From Limnobacter parvus (GTDB lineage: Bacteria > Pseudomonadota > Gammaproteobacteria > Burkholderiales > Burkholderiaceae_B), in assembly GCF_024623725.1 (NCBI RefSeq), contig NZ_JANKHG010000018.1:150602-214601 (forward strand): a stretch of 64,000 bases of DNA, read 5' to 3'. The position numbers and the translations under genes are program-made. Position 1 is the stretch's first letter. Each line of letters begins with the position of its first letter. The notes under the pieces were generated by a model, which had not been told where the DNA came from, made no database searches, and worked only from the letters and a program-made list of their open reading frames with translations. Positions 16,962 to 25,895 of this stretch are shown here, in pieces.

Positions 16962-17393
16962 ATGCTACCATTTACCATGATTGTTGTTATCGATACCAAT
17001 GTTTTTATTTCAGCTTGCCTTGGCAATGGCGACAGCACACGAGTGATCGAGGCTGTACTTCTTGAGAAGGTTCGCCCTTTGATTGGAACCGCCTTGATCA
17101 ATGAGTTCGAAGCCGTGTTATCCAGGCAAAACTTATTCAAATCAAGCCGCTTAAACCACGACGAGAGAAATACGCTTTTGAATTTGTTTTTTTCGAAATG
17201 TAACCTTCAGAAAATTTATTTCAATTGGCGGCCTAACCTTCGTGATGAAGCAGACAATCATTTAATTGAACTTGCGATTGCTGGTAATGCGGAAGCAATC
17301 GTGACCCAGAATATCAAGGACTTTAAAAGGACTGAATTGTTCTTTGGTAATTTGAGAATTCTGACCCCAAACCAGCTTTTGCAGGAGGTTTGA
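16962..17393 (+). CDS. PIN-domain toxin (putative RNase)
   Basis: About 143 residues. A PIN domain of the TIGR00305-like toxin family: IVVIDTNVFISACLG (first acidic residue), EFEAVLSR, DEADNHLIELAIAGNAEAIVTQNIKDF (central acidic pair and the final Asp/Asn) and a C-terminal ILTPNQLLQEV. Such proteins are Mg-dependent endoribonucleases inhibited by a partner antitoxin. The start may be ATG 16962 or the ATG at 16977 directly before IVVIDTN; ribosome sites are weak. The antitoxin gene starts one base after its stop behind a GGAGG, so toxin-first order and coupling are clear. Confidence 0.85.
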   Translation: MLPFTMIVVIDTNVFISACLGNGDSTRVIEAVLLEKVRPLIGTALINEFEAVLSRQNLFKSSRLNHDERNTLLNLFFSKCNLQKIYFNWRPNLRDEADNHLIELAIAGNAEAIVTQNIKDFKRTELFFGNLRILTPNQLLQEV

Positions 17394-18002
17394 ATGGCTG
17401 CTTTAACTGTGCGCCTATCTGATGAAAAACATGCTCGACTGAAGGCGCTAGCCAAGGCGCGTGGCACACCTTTGAATGCGCTAATTGATGAAATGACTAC
17501 GCTGATGTTGGCAGAGTTTGATGCTGAAACCCGATTCCAGGTTCGTGCCATGCGAGGCAAGCAAACACCTGTTGAAGAAGGGCTTCATTTGCTGGCTAAG
17601 GCACGAGGAGATTCCGGTCCCTCCGGAGGGAACTCGCGAGAAATGTTGCATGATAGATCTAAAGAATACATTTCAGCTCCCTTAGAAAAATCAGAACATT
17701 CCGGGTACTTCTCGTTGGCAAAAACAATTGACGACCGATTCAAGTTCACCTTACACAATCATGTTCACGAAATAATTTTGATCAGTGAAATTTTTGAGAC
17801 GCGACAAGAGGCGGAAAATGCGATAAAAGCTTTTCAGAATGCGTCAAAAAATGAATTTCAAGTTAATATTCGTGCAAAAAAAATAATGGATTTGAAATTT
17901 GGAAGACTTAAGTTCGAAGTCGATGAAGCGATGGCTAAGGAGTCTGCCAGTGCGCTCATAACACGCATAATGAAACTGTCAAAAAACAGCTACATCAAAT
18001 AA
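17394..18002 (+). CDS. RHH antitoxin fused to a YegP-like (DUF1508) domain
   Basis: 202 residues. Residues 1-45 are a ribbon-helix-helix DNA-binding domain (AALTVRLSDEKHARLKALAK...LNALIDEMTTLMLAEF), and residues about 45-75 resemble the usual toxin-binding tail of this family, whose members normally end near there. From about 104 (GYFSLAKTIDDRFKFTLHN, then HEIILISEIFETRQEAENAI) it matches one DUF1508 repeat of YegP. The following 50 residues may be a decayed second repeat. Hand counting gives about 52% GC for codons 3-82 and about 36% for the rest, consistent with a fusion of parts of different origin. Likely autorepresses the operon and neutralises the PIN toxin; the role of the extra domain is unknown. 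Confidence 0.82.
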   Translation: MAALTVRLSDEKHARLKALAKARGTPLNALIDEMTTLMLAEFDAETRFQVRAMRGKQTPVEEGLHLLAKARGDSGPSGGNSREMLHDRSKEYISAPLEKSEHSGYFSLAKTIDDRFKFTLHNHVHEIILISEIFETRQEAENAIKAFQNASKNEFQVNIRAKKIMDLKFGRLKFEVDEAMAKESASALITRIMKLSKNSYIK

Positions 18003-18009
18003 AGCATAG

Positions 18010-18042
18010 GCCCACACAAAAACCGAAGCTAATTGTGTGGGC
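18010..18042. terminator. hairpin in convergent gap (antitoxin / yegP)
   Basis: The 10-bp perfect stem GCCCACACAA / TTGTGTGGGC with a 13-nt loop lies between the two convergent genes. The flanks lack a clear T-run, so termination is likely but not certain. Confidence 0.55.
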
Positions 18043-18049
18043 TTAAAAA

Positions 18050-18385
18050 TTAACTCGTCGAATCCTTCACAGTAGTGGTCTTGCCATTGGTTTTCACCGA
18101 TTCAATCCCGTTGTCGCAAGCCGCCTCCGATGCGTACAACTGGCTGGAGCCAATCACCTGGTGGTTGGCAGCTTTCAAGTTGAAATGGTGCTTGCCATTG
18201 GCAGCCACTTTCTTGTCATACCGTGGAGCATCTCCGCAGTTTTTCTGAACCGATTCAATGCCGTTTTGCGCAGCAGCTTTGGTTTTGTAAAGTTCGCTGG
18301 TCAATATGGTTTCGTGATTGCCTGCCTTCAAAACAAACCGAAACTGGCCGTCGCTGCTGTTGCTCAACTCAAAATAACCTGCCAT
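18050..18385 (-). CDS. yegP: YegP-family DUF1508 protein
   Basis: 111 residues made of two DUF1508 repeats: GYFELSNSSDGQFRFVLKAGN...ILTSELYKTKAAAQNGIESV and then ANGKHHFNLKAANHQVIGSS...YASEAACDNGIESVKTN, with the TVKDST tail typical of E. coli YegP. A small soluble protein; function is not established. Notably it is convergent with an antitoxin gene that carries a single copy of the same repeat. Confidence 0.9.
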   Translation of the reverse strand: MAGYFELSNSSDGQFRFVLKAGNHETILTSELYKTKAAAQNGIESVQKNCGDAPRYDKKVAANGKHHFNLKAANHQVIGSSQLYASEAACDNGIESVKTNGKTTTVKDSTS

Positions 18386-18455
18386 CTCCTGCTCCTTGAC
18401 TTTAAGTTTTTGTAAATGCCATGGGTTAACCCAATGTGGTTATATCACAGGCACA

Positions 18456-19901
18456 TTACTCCTTAAAGGCCACTTGCTCGGCATCAAAGCCACCGCCCAA
18501 CGCACGAATCATGGCCAGCGTGGCACCTTGCTGGCTTTGCCATGCAGACGCCCAACTGAGCTGTGCATTCAGCAAATTGCGTTGCGCGTCCAGCAGCTCA
18601 AGCTGATTGGCCACGCCATTGTCGACGCGCAATTGCGCCAAGCGTACCACCTGGGTCAGGGTTTGAACTTGTTCCTGGCGGGCCTGCAAGCGCTCGCGGG
18701 CTTCACGCTGCGCCACAATGGCGTCGTAAATTTCCTGGAATGCGGTGCGAATACCAGCCTCGTACTGCAACACTGATTGGTTGCGGCGTGCCACCGCGCC
18801 ATCCCGTTCATCAAACAGGCGACCTGCCTGAAAAATCGGTTGGGTAATTTGGGTCTGAAAACTCCAAATGCGCGCTGGACCACTGAACAAGTCGCTCAAA
18901 TCTGCACTTTCACGGCCACCAAATGCACTCAAACCGATGGTAGGGAAAAACGCTTTGCGGGCTGCTTCCAAGTTGGCTTCTCCAGCCAGCAATTGCTGTT
19001 CGGCAGCAGCCAGATCAGGTCGACGCAACAACAATTCTGAAGGTGTGTCTTCGGGCAAAATAAACAGCTTGGTGAGTTGCAGGTTGTCAACCGCCAAAGC
19101 AGGCAGTTCGGGCATGTTGCCACCCACCACCACAGCCAGCGCGTTTTGCGCACGGGCCAATTGTTCGCGGGTGTCTGGTAGTTGCGCGCGCACAGCCAAC
19201 AGCTCGGCTTCGGTTTGGCGCAATTGCAGTTCATTGCTCAAGCCCACGTCGTAGCGCTGTTTGGCCAGTTTGTAGGCTGAATCACGGCTTTCCAGCGTTT
19301 GCTCAAGCACCTTCACTTGCAGGCCCAATACGCGCACCTGGGTGTACAGCGACGCCGTTGTGGCCGCCACACTTAAGCGCACGCCCCGCACGTTGTAACC
19401 CTGCTGCATGAAGCCGGCACGTGCTGCATCTTCCAGTGCGCCGATTCGGCCCCACAGGTCAAGTTCCCAGGTAGCACCGATGCCCAACTGTTGGTTCTCA
19501 TACACATTTTGGCCGCCAAACACGGGCACATTTCCAGCCTGTGAAGGGCGATTGCGGCCCGTGGTGAACTGGCCAAAAATTGAAGGCCACTGTTGCGACT
19601 TGGCAATACCCAGCGCAGCACCCGCTTCATTCAATCGCTCATTGGCCAAGCGCACATCGGTGTTGTTTTGCAGGGCTTGCTCAACCAACGTGGTCAAGGT
19701 TTTGTCGCCCAACAACAACCACCAGGCTTCATTTTGAACCGTGTCGATGCCAACGCCCTTGGCGTTCTCGGGCACTTCCACCTGCATGGGCTGCTCGGGT
19801 TTGCCCTGGAATTTTTCCAGCAAAGGAATGCTGGATGCACAACCCGAAAGTGTAAGTGCCAATCCCATTGCGATGGCAGTTTTCGGCAGGGCTTTAAACA
19901 T
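18456..19901 (-). CDS. RND efflux outer-membrane factor (OprM/NodT family lipoprotein)
   Basis: 481 residues beginning MFKALPKTAIAMG with a lipobox (LSGC, Cys 21). Two outer-membrane-efflux-protein repeats are visible, with typical ATWELDLWGRIGALEDAA, KQRYDVGLSNELQLRQTEAEL, RPDLAAAEQQLLAGEANLEAARKAFFP and LRVDNGVANQLELLDAQRNLL motifs. It forms the trimeric duct of the tripartite pump encoded just upstream. The ATG overlaps the stop of the pump gene and has a G-rich ribosome site, so it is the third gene of an adaptor-pump-duct operon. Confidence 0.93.
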   Translation of the reverse strand: MFKALPKTAIAMGLALTLSGCASSIPLLEKFQGKPEQPMQVEVPENAKGVGIDTVQNEAWWLLLGDKTLTTLVEQALQNNTDVRLANERLNEAGAALGIAKSQQWPSIFGQFTTGRNRPSQAGNVPVFGGQNVYENQQLGIGATWELDLWGRIGALEDAARAGFMQQGYNVRGVRLSVAATTASLYTQVRVLGLQVKVLEQTLESRDSAYKLAKQRYDVGLSNELQLRQTEAELLAVRAQLPDTREQLARAQNALAVVVGGNMPELPALAVDNLQLTKLFILPEDTPSELLLRRPDLAAAEQQLLAGEANLEAARKAFFPTIGLSAFGGRESADLSDLFSGPARIWSFQTQITQPIFQAGRLFDERDGAVARRNQSVLQYEAGIRTAFQEIYDAIVAQREARERLQARQEQVQTLTQVVRLAQLRVDNGVANQLELLDAQRNLLNAQLSWASAWQSQQGATLAMIRALGGGFDAEQVAFKE

Positions 19902-22900
19902 GCTCGCCCCCTTTGTTTGTTGAATTTTGATTGGATGAATCATTTGCTTCCTCTTCATCACCATGGTGTCGTCCACCTTTTTCACCGCGATCAATCAAGC
20001 GGTAAAACAGGGGCACAAAGAAAATGGCCAACAGCGTGGCGGCAGTCATGCCACCCATCACGCCAGTACCTACTGCTGCCCGCGCACCGGCACCCGCACC
20101 GCTGGAAAACGCCAGCGGAACAACGCCCAGAATAAACGCAAACGAGGTCATCAAGATTGGGCGGAAGCGCAAACGGGCCGCTTCCAGTGAAGCCTCCAGA
20201 GCGCTCATGCCTTCCTCGCGCTTCAGCACCGCGAATTCCACAATCAAGATTGCATTCTTCGCGGCCAAGCCCAGCAGGGTAACCAAACCAATCTGGAAGT
20301 ACACGTCATTGGTCATGTCGCGCATCCACACCGCCAACAATGCACCGAACAGACCAAATGGCATGGCCAGCAACACCGAAAACGGCAAAGTCCACTTTTC
20401 ATATTGAGCTGCCAGAATCAGGAACACCATGAGTGCCCCCAAAACAAGCGCAAAGCTGGATGAACCTGCTGAACGTTTTTCCTGAAATGAAGCACCGGAA
20501 AAATCGTAGCTGAAATCATTGGGCAATACCTCTGCCGCAATGTCTTCAATCGCTTGAATGGCCTCGCCTGAACTTACACCGGGCGCGCCGCTTCCCAGCA
20601 ACTTCACCGCTGGTAGATTGTTAAAACGCTCTAAAGTTTCCGGACCTTGCGAAAACTCTACTTTTGCAAAGGCTGAAATCGGGATCATCTCGCCTTTGTT
20701 GGAACGCACATACATATTGCCAATGTCGGTTGGGCTTTTGCGGTATTGCGCATCGGCCGACATCAACACCTGCCAGGTACGGCCAAACTTGTTGAAGTCG
20801 TTCACATAGTAAGTACCCAAGCTTGCAGACAAGGTGTCGAACACTTCATTGATGTTCACGCCCATGGCGCGCGCACGTTCGCGGTCGACGTCTACATACA
20901 ACTGCGGGGTGCCTGGGCGCCACAGGGTTTGCACGCCCGCCAAACGTGGGTCGGAATTGGCTTTGGCAATGAATGCATTCATGACTTTCGCCAGTTCTGC
21001 AGGCCCGCCTTCACCCCGGTTTTGAATATAAAACTCAAAACCACCGGCATTGCCCAAACCGAAAATGGGTGGTGGGGCAAAGGCCAACACCAAACCTTCC
21101 TGAATGCCCGCAGTGCGGCCAAACAACTCACCCACCAAATCAGTGGTCACGGCCTCGCGGTCGTCCCAATGGCGCTGGGTTACAAACATGGTTGCGGCGT
21201 TGTTTTTAAAGCTGCCGCCCAAAAAGTCGAAACCCGTGAATGCCACTGAATACTCGTTGGCTGGGTTGGCGGCCACCGCATCCACCACTTCGGCCACCAC
21301 TTTGTCGGTGCGCTGCAAGGTTGCGCCATCGGGCAGAAATACTGCAGCAATAAAGTAGCCCTGGTCTTCATCGGGTACCAGCGAACCGGGTGTGGCTTTA
21401 AACAAGCCGGCGGTCACCACCAGCATCACCAGAAACAAGCCAATGCCAATGGCGGGGCGCATGCTGATGAACTTCACGCCACCTACATATTTGGTGGTAA
21501 CGCGGCCAAACCAGTCATTAAACCAGGTGAAAAACTTGCCCGGTTTTTTGTGCTCATGCTTCAGCAGCAATACACACAAAGCGGGCGTCAGCGTAAGCGC
21601 CACAATGCCGGAAACAATCACCGCAATCGCAATCGTGATCGCAAATTGCCGGTACAGCTCGCCAGTCAGCCCACCCAGGAAGCCAATTGGAATAAACACC
21701 GCCGAGAGCACCAACACAATCGCAATCACTGGCCCTGTTACTTCCTGCATGGCCTTGATTGCCGCTTTGCGCGCGCCCAAGCCCTCTTCATGCATAATCC
21801 GCTCAACGTTTTCCAGCACCACAATGGCATCGTCGACCACAATACCAATGGCCAGCACCATGCCGAAAAGCGTCAAGGTGTTGATGGAATAACCCAGCAC
21901 ATACAGGCCAGCAAACGCGCCCAGCAATGAAACCGGTACCGCCAAAATTGGTATCAAGGTAGCGCGCCAGTTTTGCAAAAACACATACACCACGATGAAC
22001 ACCAAAATCATCGCTTCAATCAGGGTTTTCACAACTTCCCGAATCGACACTTCCACAAAGCGGGTGGTGTCGTAGGGCACAGCGTAATCCAGCCCTTCCG
22101 GAAAATCGGCAGCAATTTCATCGACAGTGCCTTTCACGGTTTGCGCCACTTCAAGCGCGTTGGCACCCGGCTGCAAGAACACGCCCACCAGCGTGGCAGG
22201 CTTGCCGTTGATGCGGCCGGTGAAGTCGTAATCTTTCGATCCAAGTTCCACGCGGGCAACATCTTTCAAGCGCAAGGACGACCCGTCTTCATTCACCCGA
22301 ATCAGCACATTCTCGAATTCTGCTACCTCTTGCAAGCGGCCTTGCGTGGTAATGGTGTACACCAACTCTTGACCGTTATTCGTGGGCGCCTGGCCCACCT
22401 TGCCGGCTGCAAACTGCGCGTTTTGTTCATTCAATGCGGCGGCAATGTCGCCTGCAGTCAGTTTCAGCTGGGCCATGCGGTCGGGCTTGATCCAAACGCG
22501 CATGGCGTAGTCTTTCGCCCCAAAAATTTGCACGTTGGTGGTGCCAGGAATTCGCTTGATGCGGTCCAGCACATTCAGGGTTACGTAATTCGAGGTGTAA
22601 AAGTCATCGAACCTGCCATCTTCAGAATAAAACGCCAACACTTGCAAGAACGAGGACGAGCCCTTGTTGACCGTCACGCCCTGCCTGCGCACTTCTTGCG
22701 GCAGAATATTTTCCACTTGCTTCACGCGATTGTTCACGTTCAGCGCAGCCTGGTCTGGGTCGGTGCCAATCTCGAACGTCACCATGATTTCAACCACGCC
22801 ACTGCTGGCCGAAGTTGAACTCATGTACATCATGTCTTCCACACCGTTGATGGCGTTTTCAATTGGCGCTGCCACAGTGCTTGCAATCACCTCTGCAGAT

Positions 22901-23058
22901 GCACCGGGGTAAATAGCACGAACTTGCACCACAGGCGGTGCAATTTCAGGGTACTGGGCAATTGGCAAACCACGCATGGCGGCCAAACCTGCCAGCATGA
23001 TGAAAATCGACAACACAGCCGCAAACACAGGCCGGTCGATAAAGAATTTGGAAAACAT
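19894..23058 (-). CDS. RND multidrug efflux permease (AcrB/MexB family)
   Basis: 1054 residues, full length for hydrophobe/amphiphile efflux pumps. The N-terminus MFSKFFIDRPVFAAVLSIFI is diagnostic. The proton-relay helix GMVLAIGIVVDDAIVVLENVER holds the two essential aspartates, and the second-half counterpart IGLVTLLGLAAKNAILIVEFA is present, as are GSSSFLQVLAFYS and the docking/porter domains. It exports drugs and detergents from periplasm and inner leaflet using the proton gradient. Middle gene of the operon; expression is presumably controlled by the divergent TetR/AcrR repressor. Confidence 0.96.
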   Translation of the reverse strand: MFSKFFIDRPVFAAVLSIFIMLAGLAAMRGLPIAQYPEIAPPVVQVRAIYPGASAEVIASTVAAPIENAINGVEDMMYMSSTSASSGVVEIMVTFEIGTDPDQAALNVNNRVKQVENILPQEVRRQGVTVNKGSSSFLQVLAFYSEDGRFDDFYTSNYVTLNVLDRIKRIPGTTNVQIFGAKDYAMRVWIKPDRMAQLKLTAGDIAAALNEQNAQFAAGKVGQAPTNNGQELVYTITTQGRLQEVAEFENVLIRVNEDGSSLRLKDVARVELGSKDYDFTGRINGKPATLVGVFLQPGANALEVAQTVKGTVDEIAADFPEGLDYAVPYDTTRFVEVSIREVVKTLIEAMILVFIVVYVFLQNWRATLIPILAVPVSLLGAFAGLYVLGYSINTLTLFGMVLAIGIVVDDAIVVLENVERIMHEEGLGARKAAIKAMQEVTGPVIAIVLVLSAVFIPIGFLGGLTGELYRQFAITIAIAVIVSGIVALTLTPALCVLLLKHEHKKPGKFFTWFNDWFGRVTTKYVGGVKFISMRPAIGIGLFLVMLVVTAGLFKATPGSLVPDEDQGYFIAAVFLPDGATLQRTDKVVAEVVDAVAANPANEYSVAFTGFDFLGGSFKNNAATMFVTQRHWDDREAVTTDLVGELFGRTAGIQEGLVLAFAPPPIFGLGNAGGFEFYIQNRGEGGPAELAKVMNAFIAKANSDPRLAGVQTLWRPGTPQLYVDVDRERARAMGVNINEVFDTLSASLGTYYVNDFNKFGRTWQVLMSADAQYRKSPTDIGNMYVRSNKGEMIPISAFAKVEFSQGPETLERFNNLPAVKLLGSGAPGVSSGEAIQAIEDIAAEVLPNDFSYDFSGASFQEKRSAGSSSFALVLGALMVFLILAAQYEKWTLPFSVLLAMPFGLFGALLAVWMRDMTNDVYFQIGLVTLLGLAAKNAILIVEFAVLKREEGMSALEASLEAARLRFRPILMTSFAFILGVVPLAFSSGAGAGARAAVGTGVMGGMTAATLLAIFFVPLFYRLIDRGEKGGRHHGDEEEANDSSNQNSTNKGGEHV

Positions 23059-23069
23059 GAATCGACCCC

Positions 23070-24338
23070 TTACTGCTTCGGTTCAGTGGTTGGCGCTGCA
23101 GGTTCTGCAGGTTTTGCAACCTCAGGCTGGTTCTCGCTGCCTTCCATTACCGGCTTTACAGGTGCACCGGGTGGCGCTTTCATAAAACCATCGGTCATCA
23201 CTTTGTCGCCGGCGGCCAAGCCTTTGGTCACAATCCATTGGTCGCCCATCCATTGGGCTACTTCCACCGGGCGGGGTGCCACGGTGTTTTCCGGGCTAAC
23301 TGTCATCACCACTTTTCCGCCTTCCGGGTTCTCAAGCACAGCGCGTTGTGGCAAAAGCACCGCATCTTTCTGTACTGCACCGCTTATCCGCACGCGCACA
23401 AACTGCCCTGGGCTTAACACTTCCCGCTCGTTGACCAGCACAGCGCGTGCGTCCACCGTGCCAGTGGCCGGGTTCACACGCACGTCTTGAAAACCAAGCT
23501 TGGCTTTGAAACCCATGGGCTGGCCATCAGCCCCAAGCACCTCAACCACCAAATCGCCGGTGGGCAAATTCACTGCCCCACTGGCCAGCCCTTTTCTAAG
23601 CTGCTCATGGTCTTTTTGAGGAATACCAAAATTCACGTACACCTGGTCAATCTGCGTAACCGTGGTCAGCAATTCGGAAGGGCCGGAAACAAAGCTGCCT
23701 TCTGAATACAGCGAACGACTTGCAAAACCATTCACAGGCGACTCAACGCGGGCATATTCAAGGTTCAAACGCGCTGCGCGCACCGCTGCGCTGGCCACCA
23801 ACACATCGGCCTTGGCCACTTCAAACGCGGATTGCGCACCATCCAGTTCCGATTGCGAAACCGCTTTGCTTTCTGCCAAGGGCATCACGCGCTTGTAATC
23901 ACGTTCGGCCTGCGCTGCGCGTACTTTTGCAGCGTTTTCATCAGCCAAGGCACGGGCCAATGCGGTTTGGTAAGGGGCGTTGTCCAGGCTGTACAACGAT
24001 TGGCCTTTTTTCACCCGGCCACCTTCTTCAAACAGGCGGCGCTCGATAATACCCGCCACTCGAGCGCGAATTTCAACCTCGCGCAAACCCGCAATTTGTG
24101 CCGGGTATTCGTAGGTCAGTTCAAGTTGTTGGGTTTTTACCTCGACCACAGGCACGGGTGCGGCTTGGCCAGCACCCGGGCCACCGGGTGCCTGCGCATC
24201 GGCGCCTTGGCCACAGCCCAGCAACAGTGCGCCGGACAAAACAGTCACCAGCAACGCGGGCAGAAGGGTTACCCCTGCGAATGCGCGGCTGTAGGAAGAA
24301 GCTTGAGTTTGCTTTAGATTCAATGGCTTGCTGTGCAT
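23070..24338 (-). CDS. RND efflux periplasmic adaptor (AcrA/MexA family)
   Basis: 422 residues. Signal peptide with lipobox LLLGC (Cys 42). Membrane-fusion-protein layout: beta-barrel and lipoyl halves (EVEIRARVAGIIERRLFEEGGRVKKGQSLYSLD), an alpha-hairpin (ALARALADENAAKVRAAQAERDY), the second lipoyl half (ARLNLEYARVESPVNG) and a C-terminal barrel, ending in an Ala/Pro-rich tail. It bridges the pump and duct. First gene of the operon; the pump start follows 11 nt after its stop. The AcrR-type operator lies 68-91 nt upstream of the ATG. Confidence 0.95.
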   Translation of the reverse strand: MHSKPLNLKQTQASSYSRAFAGVTLLPALLVTVLSGALLLGCGQGADAQAPGGPGAGQAAPVPVVEVKTQQLELTYEYPAQIAGLREVEIRARVAGIIERRLFEEGGRVKKGQSLYSLDNAPYQTALARALADENAAKVRAAQAERDYKRVMPLAESKAVSQSELDGAQSAFEVAKADVLVASAAVRAARLNLEYARVESPVNGFASRSLYSEGSFVSGPSELLTTVTQIDQVYVNFGIPQKDHEQLRKGLASGAVNLPTGDLVVEVLGADGQPMGFKAKLGFQDVRVNPATGTVDARAVLVNEREVLSPGQFVRVRISGAVQKDAVLLPQRAVLENPEGGKVVMTVSPENTVAPRPVEVAQWMGDQWIVTKGLAAGDKVMTDGFMKAPPGAPVKPVMEGSENQPEVAKPAEPAAPTTEPKQ

Positions 24339-24386
24339 GATGTGTGCCCTGTACTATCCTTGTGGGAATTTTTCGGCTTGATTTAA

Positions 24387-24400
24387 TGACTGAGAAGTCA
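24387..24400. promoter_or_regulatory. small inverted repeat beside the efflux operator
   Basis: TGACT-GAGA-AGTCA lies in the divergent promoter region between adaptor and repressor. It could be a second regulator site or chance. Confidence 0.25.
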
Positions 24401-24405
24401 GATAA

Positions 24406-24429
24406 TACATACATACATGAGTGTATGTA
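24406..24429. promoter_or_regulatory. AcrR/TtgR-type operator
   Basis: A 24-bp element with perfect arms TACATACA and TGTATGTA around an 8-nt centre. It has the same arms and length as the E. coli AcrR operator. It lies 30 nt before the repressor start and in the promoter region of the efflux operon, so it should mediate repression of both. Confidence 0.85.
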
Positions 24430-24458
24430 AATAACTTTGTAAATTGGCGACAACGATT

Positions 24459-25079
24459 GTGGTAAGAAAAACGAAAGAAGAAGCGCAAGAAACACGCAAC
24501 CTGATTCTGGACACGGCTGAAGCTGTGTTCTCAGAAAAAGGCGTGTCCAGAACCACGCTGAACGACATTGCCAAGGCTGCTGAACTAACGCGGGGCGCCA
24601 TTTACTGGCACTTCAAAAACAAGGCCGACCTGTTCGATGCCATGTTACAGCGCGTGATATTGCCAATGGATGAATTTATTGCGACACCCGACCTGCACCC
24701 CGAGCAACAACCCTTGGCGTACCTGCGCATTAGGTCCATGCATGTGGTGCGCACTTTGGCTGAAAACCCGCAAATTCAACGCGTGTTCGACATCGTGATG
24801 CACAAAACCGAAATGGTCGACGACATGCTGCCCATTCGCGACATGCACTTGGAAACCATTCAAGGCTGTCTGCAGACCATTGAAACCGACTTTCAGGCAG
24901 CCATTGACAAGGGCGATCTACCTGCACACATCAATGCCCGCCGTGCGGCGATTGGCCTGCACTCGCTGATCGACGGCTTGTTTGCGAACTACGTGCTAAG
25001 CCCTGAATTGTTCGATTTGATGGAACAGGCGGAATTCACGATCGACAACTACCTGTTCGGCCTTGCCAATCGAAAGTAA
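24459..25079 (+). CDS. TetR/AcrR-family efflux repressor
   Basis: 206 residues beginning VRKTKEEAQETR (GTG start), the standard opening of AcrR/TtgR/MexZ-like repressors; an upstream TTG at 24444 is less likely. The helix-turn-helix SRTTLNDIAKAAELTRGAIYWHFKNKADLF is near-canonical for this subfamily. The C-terminal ligand domain follows, with the VFDIVMHKTE motif. It is divergent from the adaptor-pump-duct operon, with the matching palindrome in between. Drug binding should release it from DNA. Confidence 0.93.
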   Translation: MVRKTKEEAQETRNLILDTAEAVFSEKGVSRTTLNDIAKAAELTRGAIYWHFKNKADLFDAMLQRVILPMDEFIATPDLHPEQQPLAYLRIRSMHVVRTLAENPQIQRVFDIVMHKTEMVDDMLPIRDMHLETIQGCLQTIETDFQAAIDKGDLPAHINARRAAIGLHSLIDGLFANYVLSPELFDLMEQAEFTIDNYLFGLANRK

Positions 25080-25093
25080 TCAGTTTCCATTGT

Positions 25094-25783
25094 TTAAACC
25101 CGACCAGTCACCGGAATACCGGCGCCGTTAATGTCGCGTGCTGCATCAGAAATCAAAAACGCGATAATGCCGGCCAGCGATTCGGGTGTTACCCAGTCGG
25201 CCGGGTTTGCGTCCGGCATGGCTTCGCGATTGGCTGGCGTATCCAGAATGCTGGGCAATACTGCATTGGCTCGAACGCCCAAATGCTTGTTCTCCGCTGC
25301 AAGTGCCTCGGTTAAACGCAGCACTGCAGATTTTGCAGCCGCATAAGCACCCATGCCTTCGGCGGCCTTGCCTGCAGCGGCCGCGCCAATGTTCACCAGC
25401 ACGCCACTTTGTTGCGCTTGAAACTGCGGCAATATGGCCTGGCACATGTTCACCGCGGTTTGTACATTCATGGCGTACTGCGTGTTCCAAGTGTCCAGGC
25501 TACTGTCCACTTGGCGTTCCCACACAAAACCACCTGCGATGTTTACCACCGCATCAATTTGCCCAAAATATTCCCAAGCTTGGGCCACCACTTCGTCGGC
25601 GTGCTCGGGCAAAGTTAAATCGACATTGCCGATCGACACTGCATCGCCCTCGCCGTCCCAATCGGGCTGCTTCAAATCAACCAACAACAGGCGGTAGCCC
25701 AAGTTTCCCAAATGGGCAGCCACAGCTTGTCCCAAATTGCCTGCCGCGCCTGTCACGATAGCCACCGGGCTGTTGATACTCAT
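25094..25783 (-). CDS. short-chain dehydrogenase/reductase
   Basis: 229 residues, classical SDR: TGAAGNLGQAVA is the NAD(P)-binding glycine motif, NIAGGF corresponds to the NAG motif, and the active site includes YAAAKSA (YxxxK) with the preceding NIGAAAAGK in the serine position, where the usual catalytic Ser is not obvious. The Asp after beta-2 (LVDLKQPDW) suggests preference for NAD(H). The substrate is unknown. The ATG has AAGGAG upstream. Convergent with the TetR gene and divergent from the peptidase-like gene; apparently monocistronic. Confidence 0.88.
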   Translation of the reverse strand: MSINSPVAIVTGAAGNLGQAVAAHLGNLGYRLLLVDLKQPDWDGEGDAVSIGNVDLTLPEHADEVVAQAWEYFGQIDAVVNIAGGFVWERQVDSSLDTWNTQYAMNVQTAVNMCQAILPQFQAQQSGVLVNIGAAAAGKAAEGMGAYAAAKSAVLRLTEALAAENKHLGVRANAVLPSILDTPANREAMPDANPADWVTPESLAGIIAFLISDAARDINGAGIPVTGRV

Positions 25784-25895
25784 TCGAATTGACTCCTTTC
25801 ATATGCGCCGTATTCGCCCTATTTTGCCACGACCGCACCCATTTCACGCCCCCACCCGCTTTGAATACCCCCTTTAAGGGCAACGCATTGGTGCA

